This document shows positions 44,236 to 52,855 of a stretch of DNA of 64,000 nucleotides, in pieces; within the stretch, counting starts at the first letter, position 1, and each line of letters starts with the position of its first letter. The notes under the pieces were generated by a model, which worked only from the letters and a program-made list of their open reading frames with translations, had not been told where the DNA came from and searched no databases. Made by a program: the position numbers and the translations under genes. Source of the DNA: VXLM01 sp034421575 (lineage in GTDB: Bacteria; Chloroflexota; Dehalococcoidia; Lucifugimonadales; VXLM01). Where the stretch lies: contig DAOUKG010000078.1 of assembly GCA_034421575.1 (NCBI GenBank), positions 6,859-70,858 on the forward strand, given 5' to 3'.

Positions 44236-44260
44236 GGGCAGGTTTCAAACCTGCCCCTAC
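44236..44260. repeat. family F palindrome
   Basis: GGGGCAGGTTTCAAACCTGC followed by CCC, between leuA and a convergent VOC gene. It may act as a bidirectional barrier, but it has no T-run. Confidence 0.75.
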
Positions 44261-44331
44261 TTCGTTTACCCGCCAGGGCAATCCCCTTCCCATTCGGAGC
44301 CAGGTGGTGCCTTAGATTGAAAAGTCGACTC

Positions 44332-44694
44332 TCACGAAGCAGGTTCCCAGAGTTCGATCGCGTTTCCTTCGGGGTCGTGGATGCGGGCGAAGCGGCCTAT
44401 GCCCACCATCTCGCTTTCGAGGCTGACCTCGATATCGGCGGACTTCAGTTGTGCGATCATCGCGTCCAAATCGGCCACGCGGAAATTCAGCATGAAAGTC
44501 TTGTCCGCTGCGAAATAGTCCGTGTCAGCTTCGAAGGGCGAGAAAACCGTGACCCCGGACTCGGTCACCCATGGTTCCATCTCCATGTTCGTCGGGGCAG
44601 GATTGATGCCAAGGTGGTCCTGATACCATTTCGTAAGTGCTTCCGGGTTCTTTGCTCGAAAGAAGAACCCGCCGAATCCCAAGACCTTTTGCAT
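44332..44694 (-). CDS. VOC-family (glyoxalase-like) protein
   Basis: The protein has 120 residues. It has the two paired VOC modules: VLGFGGFFFRAKNPEALTKWYQDHLG, then KTFMLNFRVADLDAMIAQLKSADIEV, and the C-terminal GRFARIHDPEGNAIELWEP with the metal-binding Glu. The pattern is close to glyoxalase/dioxygenase-superfamily proteins of the CatE/YaeR type. The substrate is not determinable. It is convergent with leuA and upstream of a PIG-L gene on the same strand. Confidence 0.83.
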   Translation of the reverse strand: MQKVLGFGGFFFRAKNPEALTKWYQDHLGINPAPTNMEMEPWVTESGVTVFSPFEADTDYFAADKTFMLNFRVADLDAMIAQLKSADIEVSLESEMVGIGRFARIHDPEGNAIELWEPAS

Positions 44695-44744
44695 GCTTCA
44701 CCTTTCTTTGCGCTGAAGATCTAAGGGGTGAGGGTCTGTGCTGC

Positions 44745-45590
44745 CTACCTCTTCCCCGCAATCACCTTCATCGTGTCCGCCCGCGTCTCCGTGCCCTTCC
44801 GAAGCGTGTACGGCGACAGCTCGATGTGAGGAACCGTCGGCGCGCTCTCCTGCACGAACCCCTCGGCGTACGGCACCCCCGACGACATGCCTTGATGTCC
44901 CACCGATATCTCTACACGGCGCGCGCCGTACTCCTCGTCGTGACCCTGCGACTTGTACATCGCCTCGGCCTTCTTGCGCGCGTCAATCTGGTCGGTCACG
45001 TCAACCGCGAAGTCCCAGTACTCGCGCGCGAAATAGACACCGGGGAAGTACGTTGCCGGAACCGTATGCGGCGCCGTCCGTTGTCCGTAGCGCGGAAGCT
45101 GCGCCAGCAGCTTGGCCTCCATCGTGGCCATGCCCGTCTCCGTATGATCGTTCTTCGTGGCAGACGCCATGCCGTGATGCCTGTCGACGAACGGACTCTG
45201 CGCCAGTATCACGTGCGGCCTTATTTCGAGAATCAGCTCACGCATCACCTCGATGGAGTCCGGCTGTCGCTCTACCACGAACGGCTTGTCCGTGAACTCA
45301 AGGACTCGCACGTCCTTTACGCCGAACAGCGCTCCCACCTGCTCCAACTCCGCCGCCTTCTCCGCCGCGTAGCTCTCCGCCGACTGGTTCACGATGGCCG
45401 GGTCCTGCTCGCTTTCGGGCTTCATCAGCTCGTCAGCAAGCCGCTCGTTATGCGTCATCCTGCCCGATGTCATCGAGACCCAAATCACCTCGTCGCCCAG
45501 TCCCGAATGGACCCCGCAGGTGCCCGCCACATGCGTGAAATCATGCGGGTGCGCCATCACCACAAGAAACCGAAGCTGTTCACGCGCCAT
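44745..45590 (-). CDS. PIG-L/LmbE-family deacetylase with AHPHD motif
   Basis: The protein has 281 residues. The downstream ATG is chosen because AAGGAG precedes it; the frame is open 19 codons further. These zinc enzymes remove N-acetyl groups from sugars or conjugates. The canonical zinc motif AHPDD appears as AHPHDFTHVAG (about 12-22), keeping His and the second Asp but with His in place of the first Asp. The distal His region is SPFVDRHHGMAS, and PATYFPGVYFAREYWDF lies in the C-terminal half. Whether it is active or a relative with a changed site cannot be told. Confidence 0.85.
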   Translation of the reverse strand: MAREQLRFLVVMAHPHDFTHVAGTCGVHSGLGDEVIWVSMTSGRMTHNERLADELMKPESEQDPAIVNQSAESYAAEKAAELEQVGALFGVKDVRVLEFTDKPFVVERQPDSIEVMRELILEIRPHVILAQSPFVDRHHGMASATKNDHTETGMATMEAKLLAQLPRYGQRTAPHTVPATYFPGVYFAREYWDFAVDVTDQIDARKKAEAMYKSQGHDEEYGARRVEISVGHQGMSSGVPYAEGFVQESAPTVPHIELSPYTLRKGTETRADTMKVIAGKR

Positions 45591-45616
45591 AGTCTGCTCC
45601 TTCTCGTAAGTCGTAT

Positions 45617-46046
45617 CTCCTTCCCCACAATGCGGGAAGGACCTCAATCCCGATTTCTCATCCTTCCCCCGCCGGGGGATGACTTATGCCAAGAATCCCA
45701 TCCTTCCCCCGCTGGGGGATGACTTATGCCAAGGATCCCATCCTTCCCCCGCCGGAGAAGGACTACTCTCAATATCCTTATCCATCCTCCGCCAGGGGAA
45801 GGACTAATCACAAATCACTATCCTTCCCCCGCCGGGGGAAGACTTGTGCCAAGGATCCCATCCTTCTCCCGTCGGGGATGACTTATGCCAAGGATCCCAT
45901 CCTTCCCCCGCCGGAGAAGGACTACTCTCAATATCCTTATCCATCCTCCGCCGGAGAAGGACTACTCTCAATATCCTTATCCATCCTCCGCCAAGGGAAG
46001 GACTAATCACAAATCACTATCCTTCCCCCGCTGGGGGAAGGACTAA
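45617..46046. repeat. tandem array of about 11 palindromic units
   Basis: Units of 39-42 bp each contain a CCTTCCCCCGCCGGGGGAAG-type palindrome and a spacer of about 18-20 bp. Only three spacer types occur: ATGACTTATGCCAAGGATCC, ACTACTCTCAATATCCTTAT and ACTAATCACAAATCACT. Blocks of three to four units are themselves duplicated (about 45740-45858 and 45899-46050). Open frames across the array are low-complexity translations. Next to it, 46118-46145 is another CTCTGTGCTCTCCGCG-type word. Confidence 0.85.
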
Positions 46047-46147
46047 GGAAGGGGGGCTCCCCTCGCCGCTCAAGCGTCCCTCCCCAACCGCCGCCATATT
46101 ACCCCATCTACATCCCTCTGTGCTCTCCGCGCCCTCTGCGGTGAATC

Positions 46148-47341
46148 TCATCCTACCTCATACTCCCTGCTATCCGACCCTGCACCTACCACAAGACCAA
46201 CCAGCAGCGCGACCGGCCCCGCCAGCAGCAGCCACATCGCCGTGTCGAGTCCCCAACTATCAGACACCACTCCAAGCCCGAATGGAATCACCGAGGCCAC
46301 AATCCCAAAGACGTTGCCCAGCGCCACGATGGTCCCGCTCCGTCCGGGCAGCGAGGAGTAGGCCCGTCCTTGGAGCACCGAGTACCAACCCGCGCACGCA
46401 AACCCCAGCAGCGCGACGATGACCAGCTTCAATTCGAACGAAGGTAACAGCAGAAACGCCGGATACAACCCCAGCACGGCGATCACGCTGTACCGCAGAT
46501 ACGTCAGTCCACGCACTCGTTCAAGCAATGGAATCAAGATCAGGTTGCCAACGAGGCCGGCTCCCACCCACACCGAGAGCGTCATTGCCGCCCTCGATTC
46601 GGATGTTCCGGCGATGTCGACCATGTACAGCGCCAGGAAACCGAGGAATATGTCGAGCATCAGGTCCGACGCCTGCAGCAACGCGAGCCACTTGACCACC
46701 CTGAACCGCTTGAGCGCGCTCAACGCGGTTCGTATCCCTTCTGCGAAGGATCGCGTACTTCGGTCGGTCTCGCCGCCGGTCGGCGCAAGAGACACCCGGG
46801 ACACCGCTACAATCGCCGGGGCCGTGAGAACGGCCATCGCCATGAAAGCAATCCGCCATCCCAGACCGACCGCAACGGCCCCCGCGAGCACCAGGGGACC
46901 GAGCGCGACCGCTACCCACCCGGCGAATTCCCAGCGCACCATGTTCTGCTCGCGACGCGCCGGATCGAGGTCCATCAGCGACGCCTGAGACAGGCTTACG
47001 AATCCACCCGACGCGGGATAGAAGATCACCCACGCTGCCAGCAGCACGACGAATCCCTGGCTGACCGAAATGAGCCCGACCGCCGCCGCGAACACCACGC
47101 CGCCCCCCAGCACCAGCAGCCTGCGATAGCCCACGTCGCCCAGTATGCCGATGAACGGCTCGACGAAGCTGGAAACGATGCCAGGCACGCTCAACAGCAG
47201 CCCGATCTGCACGTACGTCAGATCGAGGTCGTCACGCACAACTGGCCATGCGGCATTCGCGACGCCCCCCACAAGCTCGTCCAGGAACACAATGGCAAGA
47301 AAGGCCAGTAACGTCGTGGACGGCAGCCGCAGGTGACGCAT
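46148..47341 (-). CDS. major facilitator superfamily transporter
   Basis: The protein has 397 residues and about 12 transmembrane helices. The first (LLAFLAIVFLDELVGGVANAAW) is followed by the MFS loop pattern GILGDVGYRRLLVLGGG between helices 2 and 3 (G-x-x-x-D-x-x-x-R-R type). Later helices include LGPLVLAGAVAVGLGWRIAFMAM and VALLGFACAGWYSVLQG. It is a proton- or ion-coupled exporter or importer of small molecules; the substrate is unknown. The ATG at residue 14 of the open frame is preferred to an upstream TTG. Confidence 0.9.
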   Translation of the reverse strand: MRHLRLPSTTLLAFLAIVFLDELVGGVANAAWPVVRDDLDLTYVQIGLLLSVPGIVSSFVEPFIGILGDVGYRRLLVLGGGVVFAAAVGLISVSQGFVVLLAAWVIFYPASGGFVSLSQASLMDLDPARREQNMVRWEFAGWVAVALGPLVLAGAVAVGLGWRIAFMAMAVLTAPAIVAVSRVSLAPTGGETDRSTRSFAEGIRTALSALKRFRVVKWLALLQASDLMLDIFLGFLALYMVDIAGTSESRAAMTLSVWVGAGLVGNLILIPLLERVRGLTYLRYSVIAVLGLYPAFLLLPSFELKLVIVALLGFACAGWYSVLQGRAYSSLPGRSGTIVALGNVFGIVASVIPFGLGVVSDSWGLDTAMWLLLAGPVALLVGLVVGAGSDSREYEVG

Positions 47342-47409
47342 CGTATTCTGCAAAGCCGGGTTCTTCCGATTCCTATTCAATATATGGCAGCAAGATTGAG
47401 TGGCGCGTA

Positions 47410-47620
47410 TCCCCTCTCCCGTCGTGGGAGAGGGCTAGAGCCTGCCCCGTTGCAGAACGGGGGTGAGGGTGATGCCCCTACGTAGGCGAGGGCAGTTACT
47501 TGAAAGCCTGTCGAAGGGCAGTTCTCCGCAAGCAATGGATATTGTGAACAAGGACAATATTCAATCACCTCCCAGCGAAGGGTAAAGGAAGATCCGTTCG
47601 CCCTGAGCCTGTCGAAGGGC
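47410..47620. repeat. family H with nested hairpin and two family B copies
   Basis: 47410-47473 is family H (CCCTCTCCCGTCGTGGGAGA...GGTGAGGGTG) interrupted by hairpin CCCCGTT/AACGGGG (47444-47450, 47455-47461). 47491-47530 (GGCAGTTACTTGAAAGCCTG...) and 47596-47620 (GTTCGCCCTGAGCCTGTCGA...) are family B copies, both followed by AGTTCTCCGC. Confidence 0.8.
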
Positions 47621-47656
47621 AGTTCTCCGCGTGCCAAGGTGGATTCCAAATCTGGA

Positions 47657-48496
47657 CTACCGCGGCGGCCCCTGCCGTACCCGCTCCCTGGTCCCCTTGA
47701 TGGTGCCGTACCATGACCCGAAGCTGTAGATCGCCCACGTCAACCCCGCCTCCTCGAGGGCGGCGACGCGGTCTGCCACCTCCGAAGGATCGTCCATCGG
47801 GTTCCCGACTCCCGCGACCATGTCGAAGGACCTGTCGCTCGTTCGGTGCTCGCCGACGAAATCGCCAACGTCCCGGAGGATGTCCGGAGTGATCGGCGTG
47901 CTCCCGTTGTTGACGATCGGGAACGCGCCATCCCACCGTGCCGCCCTGCGGAAAGGCGCCCGATTCGGCCACTGACCACCCACCCAGATGGGAATGCGCG
48001 GCCGTTGCACAGGTTTTGGCAGGAACGTCACGTCGTCGATCTTGTACTCTTGTCCATCGTACGAAAATGGCTCGCCGCTCCAGAGTCCCGCCAACACGTC
48101 GAGGCCCTCGTCAAGCTTCCTGGCCCGTAACCTGTTGTCGGTTTCCTCTCCGAACGCTGCGAACTCGGTGTCGATCGGGCTCCCCAGCCCGACCCCGAAG
48201 ATCAGCCTCCCGTTGGAGAGATGGTCGAGCGATACCGTCGCCCGCGCCACCTGCCAGGGCCTCCGCCGCGCCAGCGGCGTCACCATCGCCCCGATTCGGA
48301 TGCGATCCGTCCGCATCGCAACAGCCGACAATGCCACCCACGGATCGACGAACGGCGCCTTCATTCCCAGCCAAACGTGGTCCCACGTGAACACCGCGTC
48401 CCATCCGGCCTGCTCCGCCTCATACGCCAACTCCGCCATGAACCGTGGGTCCGCAAACTCTTCAAACGGGGGAATATCTATACCGTGTTGCACCAT
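47657..48496 (-). CDS. LLM-class (luciferase-like) flavin-dependent oxidoreductase
   Basis: The protein is about 279 residues, in the F420- or FMN-dependent luciferase-like TIM-barrel family. The visible pattern is AYEAEQAGWDAVFTWDHVWLG, VALSAVAMRTDRIRIGAMVTPLARRRPWQVARATVSLDHLSNGRLIFGVGLG (the last part is the family hallmark), and IPIWVGGQWPNRAPFRRAARWDGAFPI. It uses a reduced flavin or F420 on an unknown organic substrate. AAGGAG abuts the start, so the exact first codon (TTG, ATG or the GTG after it) is uncertain. Confidence 0.88.
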   Translation of the reverse strand: MVQHGIDIPPFEEFADPRFMAELAYEAEQAGWDAVFTWDHVWLGMKAPFVDPWVALSAVAMRTDRIRIGAMVTPLARRRPWQVARATVSLDHLSNGRLIFGVGLGSPIDTEFAAFGEETDNRLRARKLDEGLDVLAGLWSGEPFSYDGQEYKIDDVTFLPKPVQRPRIPIWVGGQWPNRAPFRRAARWDGAFPIVNNGSTPITPDILRDVGDFVGEHRTSDRSFDMVAGVGNPMDDPSEVADRVAALEEAGLTWAIYSFGSWYGTIKGTRERVRQGPPR

Positions 48497-48680
48497 CAAC
48501 TCCTTGCATGGTCGTAATTGTTGACGCGGGCAGTTTACCTACTTTCAGCGCATCATTCCTGCATACACGCTTTCTGTCCTGGTGACTTGCTGCGCATTAG
48601 GGACACCGGGTCTTCGCCTATGTGCTAGGTCAAATGTCGCATCGACGGGTTCTGAACAGAGAAACTGAATCGGAAAACAC

Positions 48681-48778
48681 ATTTACCCTGAGCCTGTCGA
48701 AGGGCATGTAAGGGCGATTCGCGAATCGCCCTTGCCACTTTCATTCCAGGTGGCGCCGGTGGCAACCGGCATGAAAGA
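48681..48778. repeat. family B plus family E composite repeat
   Basis: 48681-48705 is family B. 48711-48733 is AGGGCGATTCGCGAATCGCC plus CTT (family E). 48745-48778 has GGTGGCAACCGGCATGAAAG, an inverted counterpart of the unit at 8990-9057. The rest of the 410-bp gap (48497-48908) shows no gene. Confidence 0.75.
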
Positions 48779-48908
48779 TTAGGTAGAAACGGCGATACGC
48801 TGAATGTTTGCAATGCTAAGGACAGAGATCGCAATAGGTCACGAAACCTGGAAGAGAGAAGCTATGCGGAAAAGTGGGGGATGGGAGGAGAAGACGACGG
48901 GGTTCGAC

Positions 48909-49355
48909 TCAGTTACGAGATGTCCAGATGGTGTGGTAGTTGTCGCCGAGGATGGCGGCGGTCATCTCGGTCTTTTCACATTGCCTGAGCTCTCTGAGCA
49001 CGGAGGCGCAGGTGTCCTGTGATTCGCGCTGGTTCGAACCCGACCGGGAGAACCTCTCAACGAGCTTGGCCCAGATGCCGTTCTGAACGAGGGTATCTAC
49101 GTAGCCGTGCCACGGAACGACCGTCAGGCTGGTCGCGCGTGGGAATCCGGGCCGGAGACGTCGGACGCTTCTGATTCGCTCGCGGGGAGAAGAGACCATT
49201 GGCATGATGCGGAGCATCGGCCCGTTGGACTCATTACTCCTCATGTCGAAGACGGCGGACCTATCGAATGTTGGGAAGGATATTGAAACAACTTCGGCGT
49301 TATCGATATCGTTGAAAAGCTCCTCAAGGTCGACAGCGAAATCGTCGCGATCCAT
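48909..49355 (-). CDS. protein of unknown function, 148 residues
   Basis: The internal ATG is chosen because GGGAGG precedes it. The protein is small and soluble with an acidic N-terminus (MDRDDFAVDLEELFNDIDN), a middle with beta-rich basic strands (RLRPGFPRATSLTVVPWHGYV) and a Cys-containing helical C-terminus (TCASVLRELRQCEKTEMTAAIL). No known family is recognised. It lies upstream of a composite repeat and next to the etf genes on the same strand, about 100 bp away. Confidence 0.55.
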   Translation of the reverse strand: MDRDDFAVDLEELFNDIDNAEVVSISFPTFDRSAVFDMRSNESNGPMLRIMPMVSSPRERIRSVRRLRPGFPRATSLTVVPWHGYVDTLVQNGIWAKLVERFSRSGSNQRESQDTCASVLRELRQCEKTEMTAAILGDNYHTIWTSRN

Positions 49356-49457
49356 GAATGGACATCCCTCCCGGAAGCTAGTGAATCGGCGCCAAAAGCC
49401 GGAACCGACTATCGACGACACGACACATCAATTTATAGCACGTTGTGGTCATGAAAT

Positions 49458-50441
49458 TCAAGAGTCAACGAGGTCTCTGACGGTTTCCATGAAGGATGGT
49501 ATAACAGCCTGCCAGTCTCCTACCACTCCATAAGAGGCGTCCTTGAAGATATTTGCCTCGCGGTCCTTGTTGATGGCGACGATATGCTTCGCCCCGGAGC
49601 ATCCCGCCATGTGCTGGCTCGCGCCCGATATGCCGACGGAGATGTATACGTTCGGCGCTATCGTCCTGCCGGTCAGACCGACCTGGTACGAGTGATCGAT
49701 CCATCCGGCGTCGCAGGCGGCGCGGGAGGCGCCCATGGCTCCTCCGAGCACGTCGGCGAGTTGCTGAAGAACCTCGAAGGGTTCGGGGCCGCCAAGTCCG
49801 CGCCCGCCCGACACGACGATGTTCGCGTCTTCGAGGCGGACGCCCTCGCTCGCCTGGGCCACCGTGCGAATGTTCCTCACCCGGCTTGGCGAGGTCGAGA
49901 GGTCGACTGATATCGGCACGATGTCGCCGGTTCGTGAGACATCCGGTTCGGGAGCCTCATAAGCCCTGCCGCGCATGACGACAACCTGCGCGCCTTCCCC
50001 GGGGAAGGTGACGGCTGCCATCGCGCTTCCGCCGTACACGGGTCTCGTTGCGACGACACGCCCGGTGTCTACATCGACTCCGACGCGAATGCAGTCCTGC
50101 GCCAGTCCTGCCCCGAGACGGAATGCCGCGCGCGGTCCGATCTCGCGACCGTCCTGCGTCTTGCCAATGAGAACGACCTCGGGCCCGACCTGATTGCACA
50201 CTTCCGTGAGTGCCGTGACCTTGGGGTCGATTTCCGGCCCGGCGAGCGCGGGATCGTCGACGGTATATACCGCCGACGCGCCGAGGGAGACTACCTGTTC
50301 GGCAGGTCCTTCTATGCCAGAGCCCAACAGGGCAACGCCGACATCGTCCGATATCTGTCGCGCAGCCGCAATCAACTCACCCGTTACGGGATCTAGCGCG
50401 TTGCCGTCGTTCAGTTCGCCTAGTACGAGGACTTTGGTCAT
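49458..50441 (-). CDS. etfA: electron transfer flavoprotein alpha subunit
   Basis: The protein has 327 residues from the ATG (the frame extends 31 codons further). The N-terminal adenine-nucleotide-hydrolase-like domain is VLVLGELNDGNALDPVTGEL. The FAD-binding C-terminal domain is clear: VSGGRGLGGPEPFEVLQQLADVLGGAMGASRAACDAGW, then YISVGISGASQHMAGCSGAKHIVAINKD and FKDASYGVVGD. With EtfB it passes electrons from acyl-CoA or other dehydrogenases to ETF:quinone oxidoreductase. It lies 28 bp after etfB. Confidence 0.95.
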   Translation of the reverse strand: MTKVLVLGELNDGNALDPVTGELIAAARQISDDVGVALLGSGIEGPAEQVVSLGASAVYTVDDPALAGPEIDPKVTALTEVCNQVGPEVVLIGKTQDGREIGPRAAFRLGAGLAQDCIRVGVDVDTGRVVATRPVYGGSAMAAVTFPGEGAQVVVMRGRAYEAPEPDVSRTGDIVPISVDLSTSPSRVRNIRTVAQASEGVRLEDANIVVSGGRGLGGPEPFEVLQQLADVLGGAMGASRAACDAGWIDHSYQVGLTGRTIAPNVYISVGISGASQHMAGCSGAKHIVAINKDREANIFKDASYGVVGDWQAVIPSFMETVRDLVDS

Positions 50442-50469
50442 TGGGGTTAGAGTATTGTGAGTATTCGGT

Positions 50470-51261
50470 TCAGATGAGCTTGTCTTCACGGAGCTTGAGG
50501 GCCAGCTTGCGTCCTGCGTCGGCGTCATCCTCACCCTCGATTATCTCCACTGAGCGGTCGGTCTCAGGGACGTAGAGGTCGGAAATGACGACCTTCGGCG
50601 CGAGGGCAGACGCGTCCATGTCGAGATCTCCCGCGTTCCACACGGTGGGCGTCTTACGCCCCGCCGCCATGATGCCTCGCAACGTCGCGTAACGCGGCTC
50701 TCCGAGCTCGTTCGTTACCGTAACGAGGGCGGGAAGGTTTGCCTCCAGTTCCCGGTAGCCGTCGGGCACGACCTGCTGGACAGCTACGGTCCCGTCAGCC
50801 ACGTCGACCTTCTGCGCAAAGGTGAGACAGGGAAGATCGAGCATCTCCGCCACTCCCAGTGGTACCTGGGCGTTGTCCCAGTCGGAGGCCTGTCGGCCGG
50901 CGAGGATGAGGTCAAAATCCCCGATCTTCCGGATGGCAGCCGACAACACGGTCGCGGTGGCGAAGGAGTCGAGATCATGGAAGGCCTCGTCTTCCAGGAG
51001 CACGAGGTCATCGGCTCCCATGGAGAGAGGCTTCTTCACCACGTCCATGACGAATGATCTGCCCATGGAGAGGGCGGTCACGTGCGCGCCGACGGCGTCC
51101 TTGATGCGAAGCGCGGCCTCGACCGCGTTCTCGTCGAAACCATTGAGGACAGGCGGCGTCCCCTGCGATTCGACCACTCGCTTGGTCTCGGGATCAACCT
51201 TGAACGCCGATGCAGGCATCTCCGGGTCGAGCACCTGCTTGACACACACGATAATGTTCAC
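50470..51261 (-). CDS. etfB: electron transfer flavoprotein beta subunit
   Basis: The protein has 263 residues. It begins MNIIVCVKQVLDPEMP, the EtfB start pattern. LNGFDENAVEAALRIKD, the DFDLILAGRQASDWDNAQVPLGVAEMLDLP stretch and the ETF-beta signature region VTVTNELGEPRYATLRGIMAAGRK (shown in parts) are all present. It binds AMP and forms the heterodimer with EtfA. No dehydrogenase gene is adjacent, so the electron donor is not indicated by context. Confidence 0.95.
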   Translation of the reverse strand: MNIIVCVKQVLDPEMPASAFKVDPETKRVVESQGTPPVLNGFDENAVEAALRIKDAVGAHVTALSMGRSFVMDVVKKPLSMGADDLVLLEDEAFHDLDSFATATVLSAAIRKIGDFDLILAGRQASDWDNAQVPLGVAEMLDLPCLTFAQKVDVADGTVAVQQVVPDGYRELEANLPALVTVTNELGEPRYATLRGIMAAGRKTPTVWNAGDLDMDASALAPKVVISDLYVPETDRSVEIIEGEDDADAGRKLALKLREDKLI

Positions 51262-51374
51262 GGGTGGGGAACGGTCTCCGGTAAACGTTTATTGCAGCCA
51301 CTACATGGTACGCCATAAGTCCGCCCTCAGCATAGGGAATTGAGGGTCATTTTGACGATATAGCGACGCCCTCA

Positions 51375-52130
51375 TCAGGACGCATTCTCGCACCTGTCGA
51401 GGAACGACTTGGCGGACGGACCGACCCACTGCGTCCACTGCGTGCTCAGGAAGCGGATGTTGCGTTCGAGGTAGAAGTCGAGATTGTCGTCGCTCACGAG
51501 CGCGCCCGCGTGCTTCCCTGCGCCCAATATGGCTTCGTATCCCCGGTCGGCGGCGGCGAGAACGTCCGGGTGACGGTGCTGGCCGATGAGACCCATGCTC
51601 TGGGAGAGGTCGCCGTTGGCGATGAAGAACACGTCGATGCCGTCGACCTTGACGATTTCCTCGATATTCTCGATGGCGATGATGTCCTCGATCAGGACGA
51701 TCATCAACGTCTCGTCGTTGGCCTTCTCGTAGTAATTGTCGACGCCGATGCCCTGGCGACTCGTGGCCATGCCGCGCTTGCCGATGGGATGGAACTTGCC
51801 GCCGTCCGCCACGTTCTGCGCCTCCTCCGCCGTGTTGACGTGTGGGACCACGACCGCCTGTGCGCCGAGGTCGAGCGTCCGGTAAATCATTCCCTGCATA
51901 TTGAGATGAATCCGCACGACTGAGGTCATCCCCCACAGGTCGCAGGCACGCGACAGGTTTGGAATGTCCTGGAAGTCGAACGGGCCGTGCTCAGCTTCGA
52001 TCCACATGCCGTCGAAGCCCAACGGCCCAAGGAATTCGATGATGTCGCCGCTCATGTTTCCCATGGCAATGGTGGCGACGCCGCCTGCCTCCAGGGTGTG
52101 TTTCGCTTTGTTCTTGCGCAGTTCCGTCAT
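51375..52130 (-). CDS. HpcH/HpaI-family aldolase
   Basis: The protein has 251 residues from the chosen ATG (an AAAGGAG lies 14 bases upstream; the frame continues 24 codons). This 2-oxo-acid aldolase fold has FDGMWIEAEHGPFDFQD (catalytic His and metal Glu region), VVPHVNTAEEAQNVADGG, VLIEDIIAIENIEEIVKV (metal-binding Glu) and FFIANGDLSQSMG, matching the family motifs well. It is closer to the 2,4-dihydroxyhept-2-ene-dioate aldolase type than the paralogue at 5.2-6.1 kb. The real substrate is unknown. Confidence 0.88.
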   Translation of the reverse strand: MTELRKNKAKHTLEAGGVATIAMGNMSGDIIEFLGPLGFDGMWIEAEHGPFDFQDIPNLSRACDLWGMTSVVRIHLNMQGMIYRTLDLGAQAVVVPHVNTAEEAQNVADGGKFHPIGKRGMATSRQGIGVDNYYEKANDETLMIVLIEDIIAIENIEEIVKVDGIDVFFIANGDLSQSMGLIGQHRHPDVLAAADRGYEAILGAGKHAGALVSDDNLDFYLERNIRFLSTQWTQWVGPSAKSFLDRCENAS

Positions 52131-52339
52131 TGGTGGGTGTGTCTCCTTTGGTTCCTGCTTGAGGACGTGGCGATTATATGTGCCCCCGAAGAAGCGCGTC
52201 AAACGCTGATGAGGTCTCCCAAGACCTTTCTACGCTCCAGAACGTACCACGATGTCGTAACAGCCCGGCGAGTGCAAGCGAACATCATTCACGGTAACTG
52301 TTCAAACTTCGTGATATCCCTCGACGCATACGAAGTCAC

Positions 52340-52367
52340 CGTCATACCCGCGAAAGCGGGTATCCAT
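52340..52367. repeat. family A repeat variant
   Basis: CGTCATACCCGCGAAAGCGG followed by GTATCCAT. Both arms carry the compensating change ATACCC/GGGTAT. Confidence 0.8.
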
Positions 52368-52482
52368 AGGGGTGGGGTATATTCACCCCATGAACTCTGC
52401 ACACTCACGCTCTCCCCCTTCATTGACGAATGCGAAAGCATGGTGATACGTTCCCGAAACCGTACTTCGATGGAGGGCCGCT

Positions 52483-52676
52483 ATGCCGTCAGTCGAGACC
52501 GCGACGGGTCCCGCCACGTGCGACTACAGACGGCAGTCTCGGCGAGTTCGGGAGTCAACATCATCGTGTCGACCGGCATGTGGCTCGACGCGCCGCACCT
52601 CAGGTCCCTAGGCGCGAGCGACGACGACATAAGGAAGCTGACGGTAGACAATCCGAGGCGGTACTTCGAAGGCAAG
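52483..52676 (+). pseudogene. phosphotriesterase-family remnant with large internal deletions
   Basis: ATG behind GGAGGG encodes MPSVETATGPA, like the start of phosphotriesterase-family proteins. It is followed, in a different frame, by ASSGVNIIVSTGMWLDAP, the central GVNIVxxTG segment. That runs straight into RSLGASDDDIRKLTVDNPRRYFEGK, the family's C-terminal end. At least two internal deletions of several hundred bases are implied. The end reads into a family B repeat. An intact member of the family is at 61584-62621, so this is a dead paralogue. Confidence 0.55.
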
Positions 52677-52692
52677 AATCCGTCCGTTCGCC

Positions 52693-52812
52693 CTGAGCAG
52701 CGTTATGCCACGTGCGCCCTTCGACAAGCTCAGGCCGAACGGGGCTGTGCCGGGGTGTCAGTAACTGCCGCCAAAATGGAGCAAATATGAGCAGTTACTT
52801 GAAAGCCTGTCG
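52693..52812. repeat. composite repeat with family B elements
   Basis: 52719-52769 is a near-identical copy of 16391-16440 (one or two changes in about 50 bases). 52790-52812 carries TTACTTGAAAGCCTGTCGAA, as in 16505-16530 and 47496-47518. The rest of 52131-52855 other than the pseudogene and the family A copy has no gene. Confidence 0.75.
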
Positions 52813-52855
52813 AAGCGTGAACCGGCGAGCCACTACGTAGTTAAGAGGAGACACA

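Noticed and set aside
45617..46046. CRISPR-like array of repeats and spacers
   Set aside because: Spacers recur as only three types, units vary in length and blocks are duplicated; there are no cas genes.
49027..49043. GGTTCGAACCCG, a possible tRNA T-arm
   Set aside because: No acceptor or anticodon arms fit around it, and it lies within a credible coding frame on the minus strand.
51987..52790. 267-codon open frame on the plus strand
   Set aside because: It overlaps the real HpcH aldolase antisense, then crosses a family A repeat, pseudogene remnants and family B repeats.
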